Shown: positions 1 through 9,734 of the stretch, piece by piece | How the letters are laid out: each line of letters starts with the position of its first letter | Numbering within the stretch: position 1 is the first letter of the stretch | Source: Prescottella defluvii | Lineage (GTDB): Bacteria > Actinomycetota > Actinomycetes > Mycobacteriales > Mycobacteriaceae | NCBI GenBank assembly: GCA_029690005.1 | Contig: CP121458.1 | Location: 1,984,001-2,048,000, forward strand | Length of the DNA: 64,000 bases | Reading direction: 5' to 3' | Translations under genes and position numbers: made by a program | Notes under the pieces: model-generated | The model's database searches: none | The model's input: only the letters and a program-made list of their open reading frames with translations | What the model was told of the DNA's origin: nothing

Positions 1-100
1 CAGTCATGGTGGCTGAACGTGCCAGTACCTTCCTCTGAAAGCGTTACAGTTGGCGCGACTTTGAGGTGACAGGCGGGATTGGTGCGGGAGGGAGGCGCCG

Positions 101-1454
101 ATGGCACAGCGTGAACCCGGACCGCCACGCAATCCGTGGATTGCGGTGCGTCCGGGCGATGACGTCGGTGTGCTCGCCGAGCGCACCTCCTGGGCCCATC
201 AGCGGTTCGTGGACTCGGCTCAGGCCGATGCGGAAACCGAAACCGTGCGCGACGTCGTGCACGCATCGTGGGTTCGCAGCCGCGGCAACGGTGTGAGCCC
301 TGACCTCGTCGACGACGAGGTGGTGCTCGAAGGGCAAGGCGCTCGAAGAGTACCGCGCCGCGCACCCGCTCGCAGCGATCCGTCCGGTCGTCCGGAAACT
401 GCTCGTCGAGGACGCCGCCGACACCGGTCTGCTCGTCGCGATGAGTGACGCCGCGGGCCGACTGTTGTGGATCGAGGGAGACACCTCGGCCAAGGACCGT
501 GCGCTGGACATCAACTTCGTCGAGGGATCGGACTGGAGCGAGGATCGTGTGGGCACCAATGCGCCCGGCACCGCGCTCGCACTCGATCACAGCGTTCAGA
601 TCTTCGCGGCCGAGCACTTCAACCGGGCCATGCACGCGTGGAGTTGTTCGGCGGCGCCGGTGCACGATCCGGTCACCGGTCGGATCGTCGGCGCGCTCGA
701 CATCACCGGCGGGCCCCGGGTAGCGGTGCCCGAGGCACTCTCCCTCGTTCGGGCGACGGCCGTCGCCGTCGAGGCCGAACTCCGATTACAGGCGCTCGCG
801 TCGCCCCGGCCGGTGACGACGTCGACCCCGCGCCTCGAGGTGCTGGGATCGCATCGCCCGACGCTGGTGGTCGACGGCGAGCGGCACGAACTGCCGCGGC
901 GGCACGCCGAGATCCTGCTGCTGCTGGCCGAGCACCCCGAGGGTCTGGGCGCGGACCACCTTGCGGTGCTGCTCGACGAGGTGGAACTCGACGCGGTCAC
1001 GGTCCGCGCCGAGATGTCCAGGTTGCGCAAGGTCTTCGGGGCGCATCGACTGGGCTCGCGGCCGTACCGGCTGCTCACTCCGCTCGACTCGGACGTCGGT
1101 GAGGTGCGGTCGTACCTCGACCGCGGCGACGTCACGTCGGCGCTGCGCCTGTACGACGGGCCGGTCCTGGCCGGGTCGGAAGCACCCGGGGTCGCGGAGG
1201 TCAGGGACGATCTCCGCGCACGTATGCGGGCGACCGTGCTGCGGGCCGGGGATACGCGTCTGCTCGCGACCTGGACCAACTCCATCCATGGCCGCCAGGA
1301 TCTGGCGGCCTGGGCGGCGTACCTGCTGACGCTCGACCCGGCCTCGGCGCTGCACGCGCAGGTCGAGGCGCACGTGCGGCTACTCGACCGCCGCTTCGGC
1401 GGGGCGCGTGGCGTTAGCGTCTGCAGCGCACTTGTGACCACTTCGGCAACGTGA
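101..1454 (+). CDS. GAF-domain transcriptional regulator with winged-helix/BTAD-like C-terminus
   Basis: Probable regulator of the aldehyde/ethanolamine genes that follow. The ATG at 101 sits behind a strong GGGAGGGAGG ribosome-binding site. The N-terminal half matches GAF regulators of the AcoR group: a 'VRDVVHASWVRSR' start, then 'RVGTNAPGTAL', 'CSAAPVHDPVTGRIVGALDITG'. The C-terminal half is not the usual Fis helix-turn-helix. It looks like an OmpR/SARP-type winged helix ('ELPRRHAEILLLLAEHPEG', 'VTVRAEMSRLRKVFG') followed by a short BTAD-like helical part. A one-base frameshift lies near 330-336, where the frame that continues reads 'GKALEEYRAAHPLAAIRP'. Full length is about 450 residues. 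The ligand is unknown; acetaldehyde or a related compound is inferred from context only. Confidence 0.72.
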
Positions 1455-1529
1455 CTGCAACGTCCGCATGCCTAGGGTCCTGTGGCACGCCCCCATCGTG
1501 TGGTGTGGCAGCACAGACAGGAGTCCCCG

Positions 1530-3052
1530 ATGAGCATCTACGCCCGGCCGGGCTCGCCTGATGCCCTGATGTCCTTCGAATCGCGGTACGGCAACTGGAT
1601 CAGCGGCGAGTGGGTGCCACCGGTGAAGGGCCTCTACTTCAAGAACCCGACTCCGGTCACCGGTCAAACGTTCTGCGAGGTTCCGCGTTCCACCGCCGAG
1701 GACGTCGAGTTGGCACTCGACGCGGCGCACGCCGCGGCGCCCGCGTGGGGACAGACGTCGGTGGCCGAGCGGGCGCTGGTCCTGCACAAGATCGCCGACC
1801 GGATGGAAGAGCACCTCGAGAGCCTCGCGCTCGCCGAATCGTGGGACAACGGCAAGCCGATTCGCGAGTGCCTCAATGCCGACATTCCCCTCGCGATCGA
1901 CCATTTCCGGTACTTCGCGGGCGCGATCCGGGCGCAGGAGGGCACGCTGTCGGAGATCGACGCCGACACCGTCGCGTACCACTTCCGGGAACCCCTCGGC
2001 GTCGTCGGGCAGATCATCCCGTGGAATTTCCCGATCCTCATGGCGTCGTGGAAACTCGCGCCGGCGCTCGCGGCGGGCAACGCCGTCGTGCTCAAGCCGG
2101 CCGAGCAGACGCCCGCCTCGGTGCTGTACCTCCTCTCGATCATCGGCGACCTGATTCCGCCGGGAGTCGTCAACGTCGTCAACGGGTTCGGGGTGGAGGC
2201 CGGGAAGCCGCTCGCGGCGAGCCCGCGGATCAGGAAGATCGCGTTCACCGGCGAGACCACCACGGGCCGGCTGATCATGCAGTACGCGTCCCAGAACCTG
2301 ATCCCGGTCAGCCTCGAACTCGGCGGCAGAGCCCCAACATCTTCTTCTCCGACGTCCTGTCCGCGAACGACGACTTCCAGGACAAGGCGCTCGAGGGCTT
2401 CACGATGTTCGTCCTGAACCAGGGCGAGGTGTGCACCTGCCCGTCGCGCGCGCTCATCCAGGCGGACATCTTCGACGAGTTCCTCGCGCTCGCCAAGGTG
2501 CGGTCCAAGGCTGTCCGGCAGGGCAATCCGCTCGATACCGAGACGATGATCGGCGCGCAGGCGTCGAACGATCAGCTCGAGAAGATCCTGTCGTACATCG
2601 AGATCGGTAAGGACGAGGGCGCTCGCCTGGTCACCGGTGGACGGCGAGCCGAACTGGGCGGCGATCTGTCCGGCGGGTTCTACGTGCAGCCGACGATCTT
2701 CACCGGCACCAACGACATGCGGATCTTCCAGGAGGAGATCTTCGGTCCGGTCGTGTCGGTGACGTCGTTCGCCGACTACGACGAGGCCATCTCGATCGCG
2801 AACGACACCCTCTACGGTCTCGGAGCGGGCGTGTGGACGCGGGACGGCACCACCGCGTACCGGGCCGGACGTGCCATCCAGGCCGGCCGGGTGTGGACCA
2901 ACACCTACCACCGGTATCCGGCACACGCGGCGTTCGGCGGCTACAAGCAGTCCGGCATCGGCCGCGAGAACCACCAGATGATGCTCGACCACTACCAGCA
3001 GACGAAGAACCTGCTCGTCAGTTACACCCCGAAGGCGCAGGGCTTCTTCTGA
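1530..3052 (+). CDS. NAD-dependent aldehyde dehydrogenase, acetaldehyde dehydrogenase (AcoD/ExaC) type
   Basis: Oxidises acetaldehyde or similar aldehydes to the acid in the cytoplasm, a fitting sink for the acetaldehyde released by ethanolamine ammonia-lyase downstream. About 507 residues, normal for the family. Visible motifs are 'IIPWNFP', 'LELGG', the '[14 protein letters not shown]' segment with the catalytic Cys, and '[10 protein letters not shown]'. The ATG at 1530 lies shortly after GACAGGAG. One A is missing near 2326: the sequence reads ggcggcagagcccc, whereas the intact paralogue at 13147 reads ggcggcaagagcccc. This moves the C-terminal half into another frame. Family assignment is firm; the substrate is inferred from family and neighbours. 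Confidence 0.88.
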
Positions 3053-3109
3053 CGGACCTGCGTCCGCACGTGGCAGGCGAACAGTGATCGCGAACCCCGG
3101 AGGTGTCAG

Positions 3110-4133
3110 GTGACCGAGACGATGAAGGCCGCCGTCGTGCGCGAGTTCGGCAAACCCCTGAGCATCGAGGACGTTCCGTCCCGACACCCGGACGGCACCA
3201 GGCCCTCGTGAAGGTTCGGTCGAGCGGTGTCTGTCATACGGATCTACATGCAGCCAAAGGGGATTGGCCGGTCAAGCCGACGCTGCCGTTCATCCCCGGG
3301 CACGAGGGCTACGGCGAGATCGTGGCGATGGGTGAGGGGGAGACCGACCTCTCGGTGGGCGATCTGGTCGGTAACGCGTGGCTGTGGTCGGCCTGCCTTC
3401 GAGTGCCGGTACTGCCGCACCGGGTGGGAGACGCTGTGCGAGAAGCAGGTCAACGGCGGCTACACGGTCGACGGGTCGTTCGCGGAGTACATGCTGGTCG
3501 ACACCCGGTTCGCGCCGCGGGTCCCCGCGGCGCGGATCCGATCGAGGTGGCGCCGGTCCTGTGTGCGGGCGTCACGGTCTACAAGGGTCTGAAGGTCGCC
3601 GACCTGATTCCGGGCCAGTGGGTGACGATCTCCGGGATCGGCGGGCTCGGCCACGTCGCGGTGCAGTACGCGACGGCGATGGGATTACGGGTCGCCGCGG
3701 TCGACGTCGCCGACTCGAAACTGGCGCTCGCCGCCCGCCACGGAGCGGAGGTGCTCGTCAACGCGTCCGGGAGGACCCGGTCCAGCGGATCCGGGAGGCC
3801 ACCGGCGGCACCGACGCCGTCCTCGTCACCGCGGTGAACCCGGCGGCGTTCCGGCAGGCGATCGGCATGACCCGGCGCGGCGGCACCATCGTCTTCGTGG
3901 GGTTGCCGCCGGGGGAGTTTCCCACCCCGATCTTCGACACCGTCCTCGAGGGGCTGACTCTGCGTGGTTCAATCGTCGGCACCCGGCAGGACATGGGCGA
4001 GGCGCTCGACTTCTACGCCCGCGGCACGATCCATCCGACGGTCCACACCCGCCGACTCGAGGACGTCAACGGCATCTTCGACGAACTCGGCCGTGGGATG
4101 GTCGACGGCCGCGTCGTCCTGGACTTCGCGTGA
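3110..4133 (+). CDS. zinc-dependent alcohol dehydrogenase (AdhP type)
   Basis: Interconverts primary alcohols and aldehydes with NAD(P)H; it probably works with the preceding aldehyde dehydrogenase in ethanol use. Starts GTG at 3110 after CCGGAGG. The reading frame is broken at about four places (near 3185, 3395, 3530 and 3770), yet a full MDR protein of about 340 residues can be followed: 'SSGVCHTDLHAAKGDWP' (catalytic zinc Cys), 'PFIPGHEGYGEIV', 'FECRYCRTGWETLCEKQ' (structural zinc cysteines), 'ISGIGGLGHVAVQYA' (nucleotide-binding loop) and 'GLTLRGSIVGTRQD'. The stop overlaps the next start (GTGA). The number of breaks in one short gene suggests sequence error rather than decay, but a true pseudogene is not excluded. 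Confidence 0.82.
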
Positions 4134-4654
4134 GCGCGCCGGCACCGCCGCGGGTGGTGGTCACGGCGGCCGCGGCGGCCCTGCTCCGGCATCTCACGGA
4201 CGTCCACGGCCCACTCATGGTGCACCAGTCCGGCGGGTGCTGCGACGGTTCGGCGCCGATGTGCTTTCCGTTGGGCGAGTTCGCCGTCGGGGACCATGAT
4301 GTGCTGCTCGGCGTCCTCGACCTGAGCCTCGGTGTGGGGGAGGTCCCGGTCGGGTCGGCCGAGGACGAGGACGAGGACGCCGTGCCGGTGTGGATCTCGG
4401 GTCCGCAGTTCGACGCGTGGAAGCACACGCAGCTCGTCCTGGATGTCGTCCCGGGTCGGGGCGCGGGATTCAGCCTCGAGGCGCCCGAGGGCGTCCGGCT
4501 ACTCAGCCGCAGTCGTGTCTTCGACGACGCGGAGCAGGCCGCCCTGGCCGCGCGACCTCCCGTGGTCGGCGCGGAGTGGGCGCGGGGCCGCCGCCCCGAC
4601 CCGGAAGCGCTTCCCGTGATCGTCGCGTCCGCCGTCCGTGAGGAGTCCGAATGA
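4130..4654 (+). CDS. DUF779 domain-containing protein
   Basis: Protein of 174 residues with the DUF779 signature 'MVHQSGGCCDGSAPMC' near the N-terminus and 'FDAWKHTQLVLDVVPGRGAGFSLE' later. The Cys pair and His suggest a metal or thiol role, but no activity is established to my knowledge. Families of this kind often sit beside acetaldehyde dehydrogenases, as here. It starts with GTG overlapping the alcohol dehydrogenase stop and its own stop overlaps the next ATG, so it is translationally coupled on both sides. The last ~30 residues look less conserved than the rest. No signal peptide or membrane segment is visible. Confidence 0.8.
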   Translation: MSAPAPPRVVVTAAAAALLRHLTDVHGPLMVHQSGGCCDGSAPMCFPLGEFAVGDHDVLLGVLDLSLGVGEVPVGSAEDEDEDAVPVWISGPQFDAWKHTQLVLDVVPGRGAGFSLEAPEGVRLLSRSRVFDDAEQAALAARPPVVGAEWARGRRPDPEALPVIVASAVREESE

Positions 4655-6059
4655 CGCGGCGCAGCACGCAGATCGCCGCGACCACCTACACGTTCGACGG
4701 CCTGGTCGATCTGATGGCGAAGGCGACGCCGCTGAGGTCGGGTGACCAGCTCTCCGGGTGCGCGGCCGAGTCGGACGCGGAACGCGCCGCCGCGCAGTGG
4801 ATCCTGGCGGACCTGCCGCTCGACACGTTCCTGAACGAGCTCGTCGTCCCGTACGAGGACGACGAAGTGTCCCGGCTGATCGTCGATTCCCACGACCGCG
4901 GCGCGTTCGGCGCCGTCGCGCATCTCACGGTCGGTGGGCTGCGGGACTGGCTGCTCGAGACCGCCGCCGGACCACGCGCGGCGGAGACCCTCGCGGCGGT
5001 GTCACCGGGCCTGACTCCGGAGATGGTGGCGGCGGTCGGCAAGATCATGCGCAACCAGGACCTGATCGCGGTCGCGCGGGCCATCACGGTGACGTCCGCC
5101 TTCCGGACGACGATCGGGCTGCCCGGACGGCTCGCGACACGTCTGCAACCGAACCACCCCACCGACGACCCGCGCGGCATCGCGGCCGCGGTGCTCGACG
5201 GGCTGCTGCTCGGGTGCGGCGACGCGGTGATCGGCGTCAATCCGGCGACGGACTCGCCGCACGCCACTGCCGACCTGCTCCACCTGCTCGACGACATCCG
5301 CATGCGCTTCGAGATCCCCGCGCAGTCCTGCGTGCTCGCTCACGTGACCACGACCCTCGAACTCCTCGGCGCGGGCGCGCCCGTGGATCTGGTGTTCCAG
5401 TCGATCGCGGGCACCGAGAGCGCCAATTCGGCCTTCGGCGTGAATCTTTCGCTGTTGCGGGAGGCCGACGCGGCGGCGCGGGAACTGGCCGGGGGAGCGT
5501 CGGCGGCAACGTCATGTACTTCGAGACCGGGCAGGGGTCGGCGCTGTCGGCGGGCGCGCACCTGGGCACCGGCGGCCGTCCGGTCGACCAGCAGACCCTC
5601 GAGGCCCGGGCGTACGGAGTGGCCCGCGACCTGGCCCCACTGCTGGTGAACACCGTCGTCGGCTTCATCGGTCCCGAGTACCTGTACGACGGCAAGCAGA
5701 TCGTCCGCGCCGGGCTCGAAGACCACTTCTGCGGCAAGCTGCTGGGGCTGCCGATGGGCGTCGACGTCTGCTACACAAACCACGCCGAGGCCGACCAGGA
5801 CGACATGGACACCCTGCTGACGCTGCTCGGTGTCGCCGGCACCGCGTTCGTGATCACGGTGCCCGGCGCCGACGACGTCATGCTCGGCTACCAGAGCCTG
5901 TCGTTCCACGACGCGCTGTACGTCCGCCGTGCGTTGGGCCTGCGCCCGGCACCGGAGTTCGAGGCGTGGCTGCAGCGGCTCGGCATGGCCGACGAGTCCG
6001 GCCGGATCCTGCCGGTCGACGTCGCGTCGTCGCCGCTGCGGGAGCTGGTCCGGCGATGA
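4651..6059 (+). CDS. eutB: ethanolamine ammonia-lyase, large subunit
   Basis: Large, substrate-binding subunit of adenosylcobalamin-dependent ethanolamine ammonia-lyase, which splits ethanolamine into acetaldehyde and ammonia. Recognisable segments are 'TFDGLVDLMAKATPLRSGDQLSGCAAES', 'FQSIAGTESANSAFGVNLSLL', 'GGNVMYFETGQGSALS', 'FIGPEYLYDGKQI', 'HFCGKLLGLPMGVDVCYTNH' and 'ITVPGADDVMLGYQ'. A frameshift lies near 5500, just before 'GGNVMYFETG'. The length is normal for EutB. It starts at an ATGA overlap with the DUF779 gene and overlaps eutC in the same way. No reactivase (eutA) or microcompartment shell gene lies nearby. The partner dehydrogenases immediately upstream supply the acetaldehyde sink. 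Confidence 0.93.
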
Positions 6060-6807
6060 CCGACGCATGGGCGGAGCTTCGGCGCGGCACCCGCGCCCGG
6101 ATCGGACTGGGACGGGCCGGCGACTCGCTGCCCACCCGGCGCGTGCTCGAACTGCGCGCCGCGCACGCCGCGGCGCGCGACGCCGTCCACGAACCGCTCG
6201 ATGCCGCGGCGTTCGCCGCCCGCGTCGCCGACGTCGGGCTGGGCACCCCCGTCGTGGTCCGGAGCCGGGCCCGCGATCGCGGCGAGTACCTGCGCCGACC
6301 CGACCTCGGCCGCGTGCCGGCGACGCTCGACGCTGTCCCCGACACGGGCGCCGACGTCGGCATCGTGCTGGCCGACGGACTGTCGCCCCGCGCGCTCGCC
6401 GACCACGGAGTGCCGTTGCTGACGGCGCTCGCGGACGCGCTGGGCGAGCGCTACCGCATCGCGCCACCGGTGATCGCGACCGAGGCGCGCGTCGCGCTCG
6501 GCGACCCCGTCGGACAGGCACTCGGCGTCGCCGCCGTGCTCGTCGTGATCGGGGAGCGCCCGGCCTGTCGGTGGCCGACAGCCTCGGGATCTATCTGACC
6601 CATCTGCCGCGGCCGGGCCGCACCGACGCCGACCGCAACTGCGTCTCGAACATCCACCCGCCCGACGGGCTCGGCTACCGGGACGCCGCGACCGTCGTGT
6701 CCGGGCTGGTCGACGGTGCCCGCCGGCTGGGGCGGTCGGGTGTCGCACTCAAGGACAGCTCACGGGCGGACCCGCTGGCCTCCCCGGCACCGATCGTCGA
6801 GCTGTAG
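6056..6807 (+). CDS. eutC: ethanolamine ammonia-lyase, small subunit
   Basis: Small subunit that completes the cobalamin-binding site of ethanolamine ammonia-lyase together with EutB. The start (ATG 6056) overlaps the eutB stop. Motifs visible are 'ARIGLGRAGDSLPTRRVLELRAAHAAARDAV', 'DVGIVLADGLSPRA', '[26 protein letters not shown]', 'DRNCVSNIHPPDGLGY'. One frameshift lies within the GERPGLS segment (about 6555-6562). About 250 residues, typical of the shorter actinobacterial EutC proteins. It is the last gene of the coupled run that begins with the aldehyde dehydrogenase; a 40-nt gap with a new ribosome-binding site (GAGGAG) precedes the next gene. Confidence 0.92.
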
Positions 6808-6847
6808 GTTCTCGAGGGACACGTTTCGAGAACACGAGGAGTACACG

Positions 6848-7402
6848 ATGGCCTTCGCGGGCAACGTCGACGAACTGGCACTGCTGCAGACGATCCGCTT
6901 GAAGGGGCAGGTGACGGCCGACGTCCTCGCCGCCCAGCTCGGGGTGGCCGCCGCGTCCGCCGAGGCGGCACGCGACGCGCTGCTCGCGCAGGGCAAGGCG
7001 GAGGAGACGGGCGACGGCTCGTTCGCGCTCACCGACGCCGGCATCGCCGAACTCGGCGATCAGCTCGACGCCGAGCGCGTCTCGATCGACGAGGACTCGA
7101 TCGCCGAGATCCACGAGCGTTTCCTCGAGCTCGACGGCCAGGTGCGGGACCTCGTCGCCGGCGGTGACGTCGACGCGGACGCCCTCGCGGCACTCGACAA
7201 GCAGGCTCAGGACGTGCTCGACGACGTCTCCGCCTTCGTCCCGCGCCTGTCGCGCTACCAGGACCTGTTCGCTGAGGCGCTGCAGAAGGTGAAGGCCGGC
7301 GACGCGGAATGGGCCGCCGCTCCCGGGATCGCGTCGTACGCCACCGTGTGGGGCGAGATCGCGCTCGAGCTGCGCGGCGCCTGCGGCCTCGACGAGGAAT
7401 AG
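6848..7402 (+). CDS. hypothetical protein with N-terminal winged-helix-like segment
   Basis: Protein of 185 residues of unknown role. The first ~75 residues look like a small winged helix: 'LALLQTIRLKGQVTADVLAAQLGVAAASAEAARDALLAQGKAEE' followed by 'FALTDAGIAELG'. The rest is acidic and helical ('DEDSIAEIHERFLELDGQVRDLVAGGDVDADALAALDKQ') and ends 'YATVWGEIALELRGACGLDEE'. No membrane segment or catalytic motif is evident. The ATG at 6848 follows ACGAGGAGTACACG, a good ribosome-binding site. It may be a MarR-like regulator or an adaptor; the acidic C-terminal half argues against a simple DNA-binding dimer. Its link to the ethanolamine genes is only positional. Confidence 0.6.
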   Translation: MAFAGNVDELALLQTIRLKGQVTADVLAAQLGVAAASAEAARDALLAQGKAEETGDGSFALTDAGIAELGDQLDAERVSIDEDSIAEIHERFLELDGQVRDLVAGGDVDADALAALDKQAQDVLDDVSAFVPRLSRYQDLFAEALQKVKAGDAEWAAAPGIASYATVWGEIALELRGACGLDEE

Positions 7403-7424
7403 CCCGCAGCCCGACGAGAGTGAG

Positions 7425-7451
7425 GCCCGCCACCGGTCTGCGGCGGCGGGC
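7425..7451 (+). terminator. hairpin, probable terminator after the 6848 gene
   Basis: GCCCGCC (7425-7431) pairs with GGCGGGC (7445-7451); pairing extends inwards to 11 bp with one mismatch around a 5-nt loop. It lies 23 nt after the stop at 7402 and has no T-tract, which is common for actinobacterial terminators. Confidence 0.5.
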
Positions 7452-7474
7452 GCTCGCGGGACTATCGTCCAGGC

Positions 7475-8119
7475 ATGGTGCTGCACTACCCGCGACGCGT
7501 TGCAGTCGTTGCGGTATTCCTTTCCGCCCTGGCGGGATTCGTGGACGCGATGGGGTTCATCACGCTCGGTGGGTACTTCGTGTCCTTCATGAGTGGGAAC
7601 TCCACCAAGCTGGCGGTCTCGGTGGCCGACGGGCTCGTCGGGACGGCGTTCACCGGTGCCGGCATCGTCGCGCTGTTCGTGGTCGGCGTGATGGCTGGAT
7701 CCTTCACCGGCCGCACCGCAGGACGCCACCATCGTCCGGCGGTCCTGACGCTGGTCACGACACTCCTCGTCCTCGCCGCGGCGGCCCACCTCCTGGGCGC
7801 CACCCCCATCGCGATCGCACTGATGGTGCTCGCGATCGGTGCGGAGAACTCCATCTTCGAGCGGGAGGGCGAAGTCAGCATCAGCCTCACCTACATGACC
7901 GGCACCCTCGTGAAGATGGGGCAACGCCTGGTCACCGCGCTGACCGGTGGTGAGCGCTGGGGATGGGTCCGGCACTTCCTGTTGTGGCTCGCCATGGTCG
8001 TGGGCGCCGCCCTCGGGGCGACCGCCTACCGATTCCTCGGGTTGAACGCGCTGTGGCTGGCCGCACTGTGGGGAGCGGTACTCGCAGTGGTCCTCGCCCG
8101 GACACCGCCCCCGTTCTGA
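7475..8119 (+). CDS. YoaK/DUF1275 family integral membrane protein
   Basis: Integral membrane protein of 214 residues with about six hydrophobic segments. The family signature near the N-terminus is clear: 'ALAGFVDAMGFITLGGYFVSFMSGNSTKLAV', followed by 'GTAFTGAGIVALFVVGVMAGSF' and 'LTYMTGTLVKMGQRLV'. Members of this family have no settled function; transport or a membrane-linked role in small-molecule handling has been suggested. Its frame is intact. It is set apart from both neighbours by hairpins (7425-7451 and 8126-8153), so it is probably transcribed alone. Confidence 0.85.
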   Translation: MVLHYPRRVAVVAVFLSALAGFVDAMGFITLGGYFVSFMSGNSTKLAVSVADGLVGTAFTGAGIVALFVVGVMAGSFTGRTAGRHHRPAVLTLVTTLLVLAAAAHLLGATPIAIALMVLAIGAENSIFEREGEVSISLTYMTGTLVKMGQRLVTALTGGERWGWVRHFLLWLAMVVGAALGATAYRFLGLNALWLAALWGAVLAVVLARTPPPF

Positions 8120-8125
8120 CGGGCT

Positions 8126-8153
8126 GGGGGTGACCGGCATCACCTTCACCCCC
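8126..8153 (+). terminator. hairpin, probable terminator after the YoaK gene
   Basis: GGGGGTGA (8126-8133) pairs perfectly with TCACCCCC (8146-8153) around a 12-nt loop. It starts 6 nt after the stop at 8119. The rest of the gap to 8250 must hold the transporter promoter. Confidence 0.5.
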
Positions 8154-8250
8154 TTCCGGGGGTAGTTGGCGCGTGACTCAGATCACTACCTTTCCTCGCA
8201 GTCGCTGACGCCAATCGGGGCGTCGCACACGGCTCGAAGAAGAGGGATCC

Positions 8251-9573
8251 ATGACGACTGTGTCGCCATCGGTCGACTCCGCGATCGCCGCCTCCCCGCG
8301 CACCAGCGTGCGGCGGGTGGCCATCGCGAGTTGTATCGGAACGACGATCGAGTTCTACGACTTCTTCATCTACGGAACCGCTGCCGCGCTGGTCTTCCCG
8401 ACGGTGTTCTTCCCGGCGCTCGGTTCCACCGCCGGCACCGTCGCGTCGTTCGCGACCTTCGCGGTGGCGTTCATCGCCCGGCCCGTGGGCGCAATGTTGT
8501 TCGGCCACTACGGCGACCGGATCGGTCGCAAGAAGACCCTCGTCTCGACCCTTCTGCTGATGGGCATCTCGACGCTGCTCATCGGGCTGCTTCCGGGCGC
8601 GGCGACGATCGGGGTCGCGGCGCCGATCATCCTCGTGCTGCTCCGGTTCGGCCAGGGCTTCGCCGTCGGCGGCGAGTGGGCGGGCGCGACCCTGCTCACG
8701 GCCGAGTACGCACCGCCGGGCAAGCGCGGGCTGTACGCGATGTTCCCGCAGCTGGGGCCGGCTATCGCGTTCGTGCTGTCCAGCAGCACGTTCATCATCA
8801 CGGGCGCGTTCTTCGGCAACGCCAACGAGACGTTCCTCAGCTGGGGCTGGCGGGTGCCGTTCGTCTTCTCCATCGTCCTCGTCGCCATCGGGCTGTACAT
8901 GCGCCTGGCCATCGAGGAGACCCCGGTGTTCCGGGCGCAGCAGGCGGACGACGCCGCATCGGGTCCCCGCACGCTGCCCTTCCTGGACGCGTGGCGGTAC
9001 CAGACCAAGGAGATCCTGCTCTCGGGTGGTGCGCTCGCGACGCTGTTCGCGCTCTTCTACATGGGCACCGCGTTCCTCACCAGCTACGGAACCAAGACCC
9101 TCGGCTTCAGCCGCCCGTTCGTGCTCGCGGTCGGCATCGTCGCGGCGGTCGTCTTCGGCGGCGCCATCGTCGTCTCGGCGCTGTACTCCGACCGGATCGG
9201 CCGGCGCCGGGTCATCATGATCTCCTGCGTGCTCGCGGTGATCTGGGCGCTCGTGCTGTTCCCGCTGCTCGACACCGGCTCTCCGGCGGCCTTCGTGATC
9301 GGCATGTGCGTCACGCTCGCGATCTTCGGCATGGCCTACGGACCGTGCGGGGCGCTCCTGCCGGAGATGTTCCACACCCGCTACCGCTACACCGGCGCCG
9401 GGCTCGGCTACAACCTCGCGGGCGTGCTCGGCGGCGCGGTCCCGCCCCTGATCGCGGCGCCGTTGGCCTCGGCCTACGGCAGCTTCGCGATCGGGCTGAT
9501 GCTCGCCGTGCTCGGCGTCGTCAGCTTCGTGTGCACCAAGGCGCTGGTCGAGACCAAGGACCGCGCGCTCTGA
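8251..9573 (+). CDS. MHS-family MFS metabolite:H+ symporter
   Basis: Proton-coupled importer of the metabolite:H+ symporter (MHS) branch of the major facilitator superfamily, 440 residues with about 12 membrane segments. Hallmarks are the opening 'ASCIGTTIEFYDFFIYGTAAALVFPTVFFP', the loop 'GHYGDRIGRKKTL', 'RFGQGFAVGGEWAGATLLTAEYAPPGKRG', and the second-half loop 'YSDRIGRRRVI'. MHS proteins carry osmolytes, dicarboxylates, shikimate or aromatic acids; the sequence does not decide which. Frame intact. Downstream lies an acyl-CoA ligase with its own promoter region, so uptake of an organic acid activated by that ligase is possible but unproven. Confidence 0.85.
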   Translation: MTTVSPSVDSAIAASPRTSVRRVAIASCIGTTIEFYDFFIYGTAAALVFPTVFFPALGSTAGTVASFATFAVAFIARPVGAMLFGHYGDRIGRKKTLVSTLLLMGISTLLIGLLPGAATIGVAAPIILVLLRFGQGFAVGGEWAGATLLTAEYAPPGKRGLYAMFPQLGPAIAFVLSSSTFIITGAFFGNANETFLSWGWRVPFVFSIVLVAIGLYMRLAIEETPVFRAQQADDAASGPRTLPFLDAWRYQTKEILLSGGALATLFALFYMGTAFLTSYGTKTLGFSRPFVLAVGIVAAVVFGGAIVVSALYSDRIGRRRVIMISCVLAVIWALVLFPLLDTGSPAAFVIGMCVTLAIFGMAYGPCGALLPEMFHTRYRYTGAGLGYNLAGVLGGAVPPLIAAPLASAYGSFAIGLMLAVLGVVSFVCTKALVETKDRAL

Positions 9574-9596
9574 TCCCACTCACGTCCGGGACGGGG

Positions 9597-9613
9597 TGTT
9601 CGAACTCTGAACA
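9597..9613 (+). promoter_or_regulatory. operator-like palindrome TGTTCGA-N3-CTGAACA
   Basis: Imperfect 7-3-7 inverted repeat upstream of the ligase gene. A close match, TGTCCAA-N3-TTGAACA, lies upstream of the aldehyde dehydrogenase at 13061-13077. A probable binding site for the AcoR-like regulator encoded between them (inference). Confidence 0.55.
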
Positions 9614-9635
9614 GTTGTCGACACCCCGAACCGGC

Positions 9636-9655
9636 GACTATGTCCTACATCACAC
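9636..9655 (+). promoter_or_regulatory. shared promoter block upstream of the ligase gene
   Basis: GACTATGTCCTACATCACAC matches GACTGTGTTCCGCATCACAC at 13106-13125 in 16 of 20 positions, and all four differences are transitions. In both promoters it follows the palindrome, by 23 and 29 nt between landmarks. It may be the core promoter or a second regulator contact. Confidence 0.45.
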
Positions 9656-9734
9656 TCTGCGAGTACGTTGGGGAGGCCCGCACCGCTGGGCATCTCCCGT
9701 GGGTGCCGGGTCGGCGCCTGGAGAGGAAAACGCG

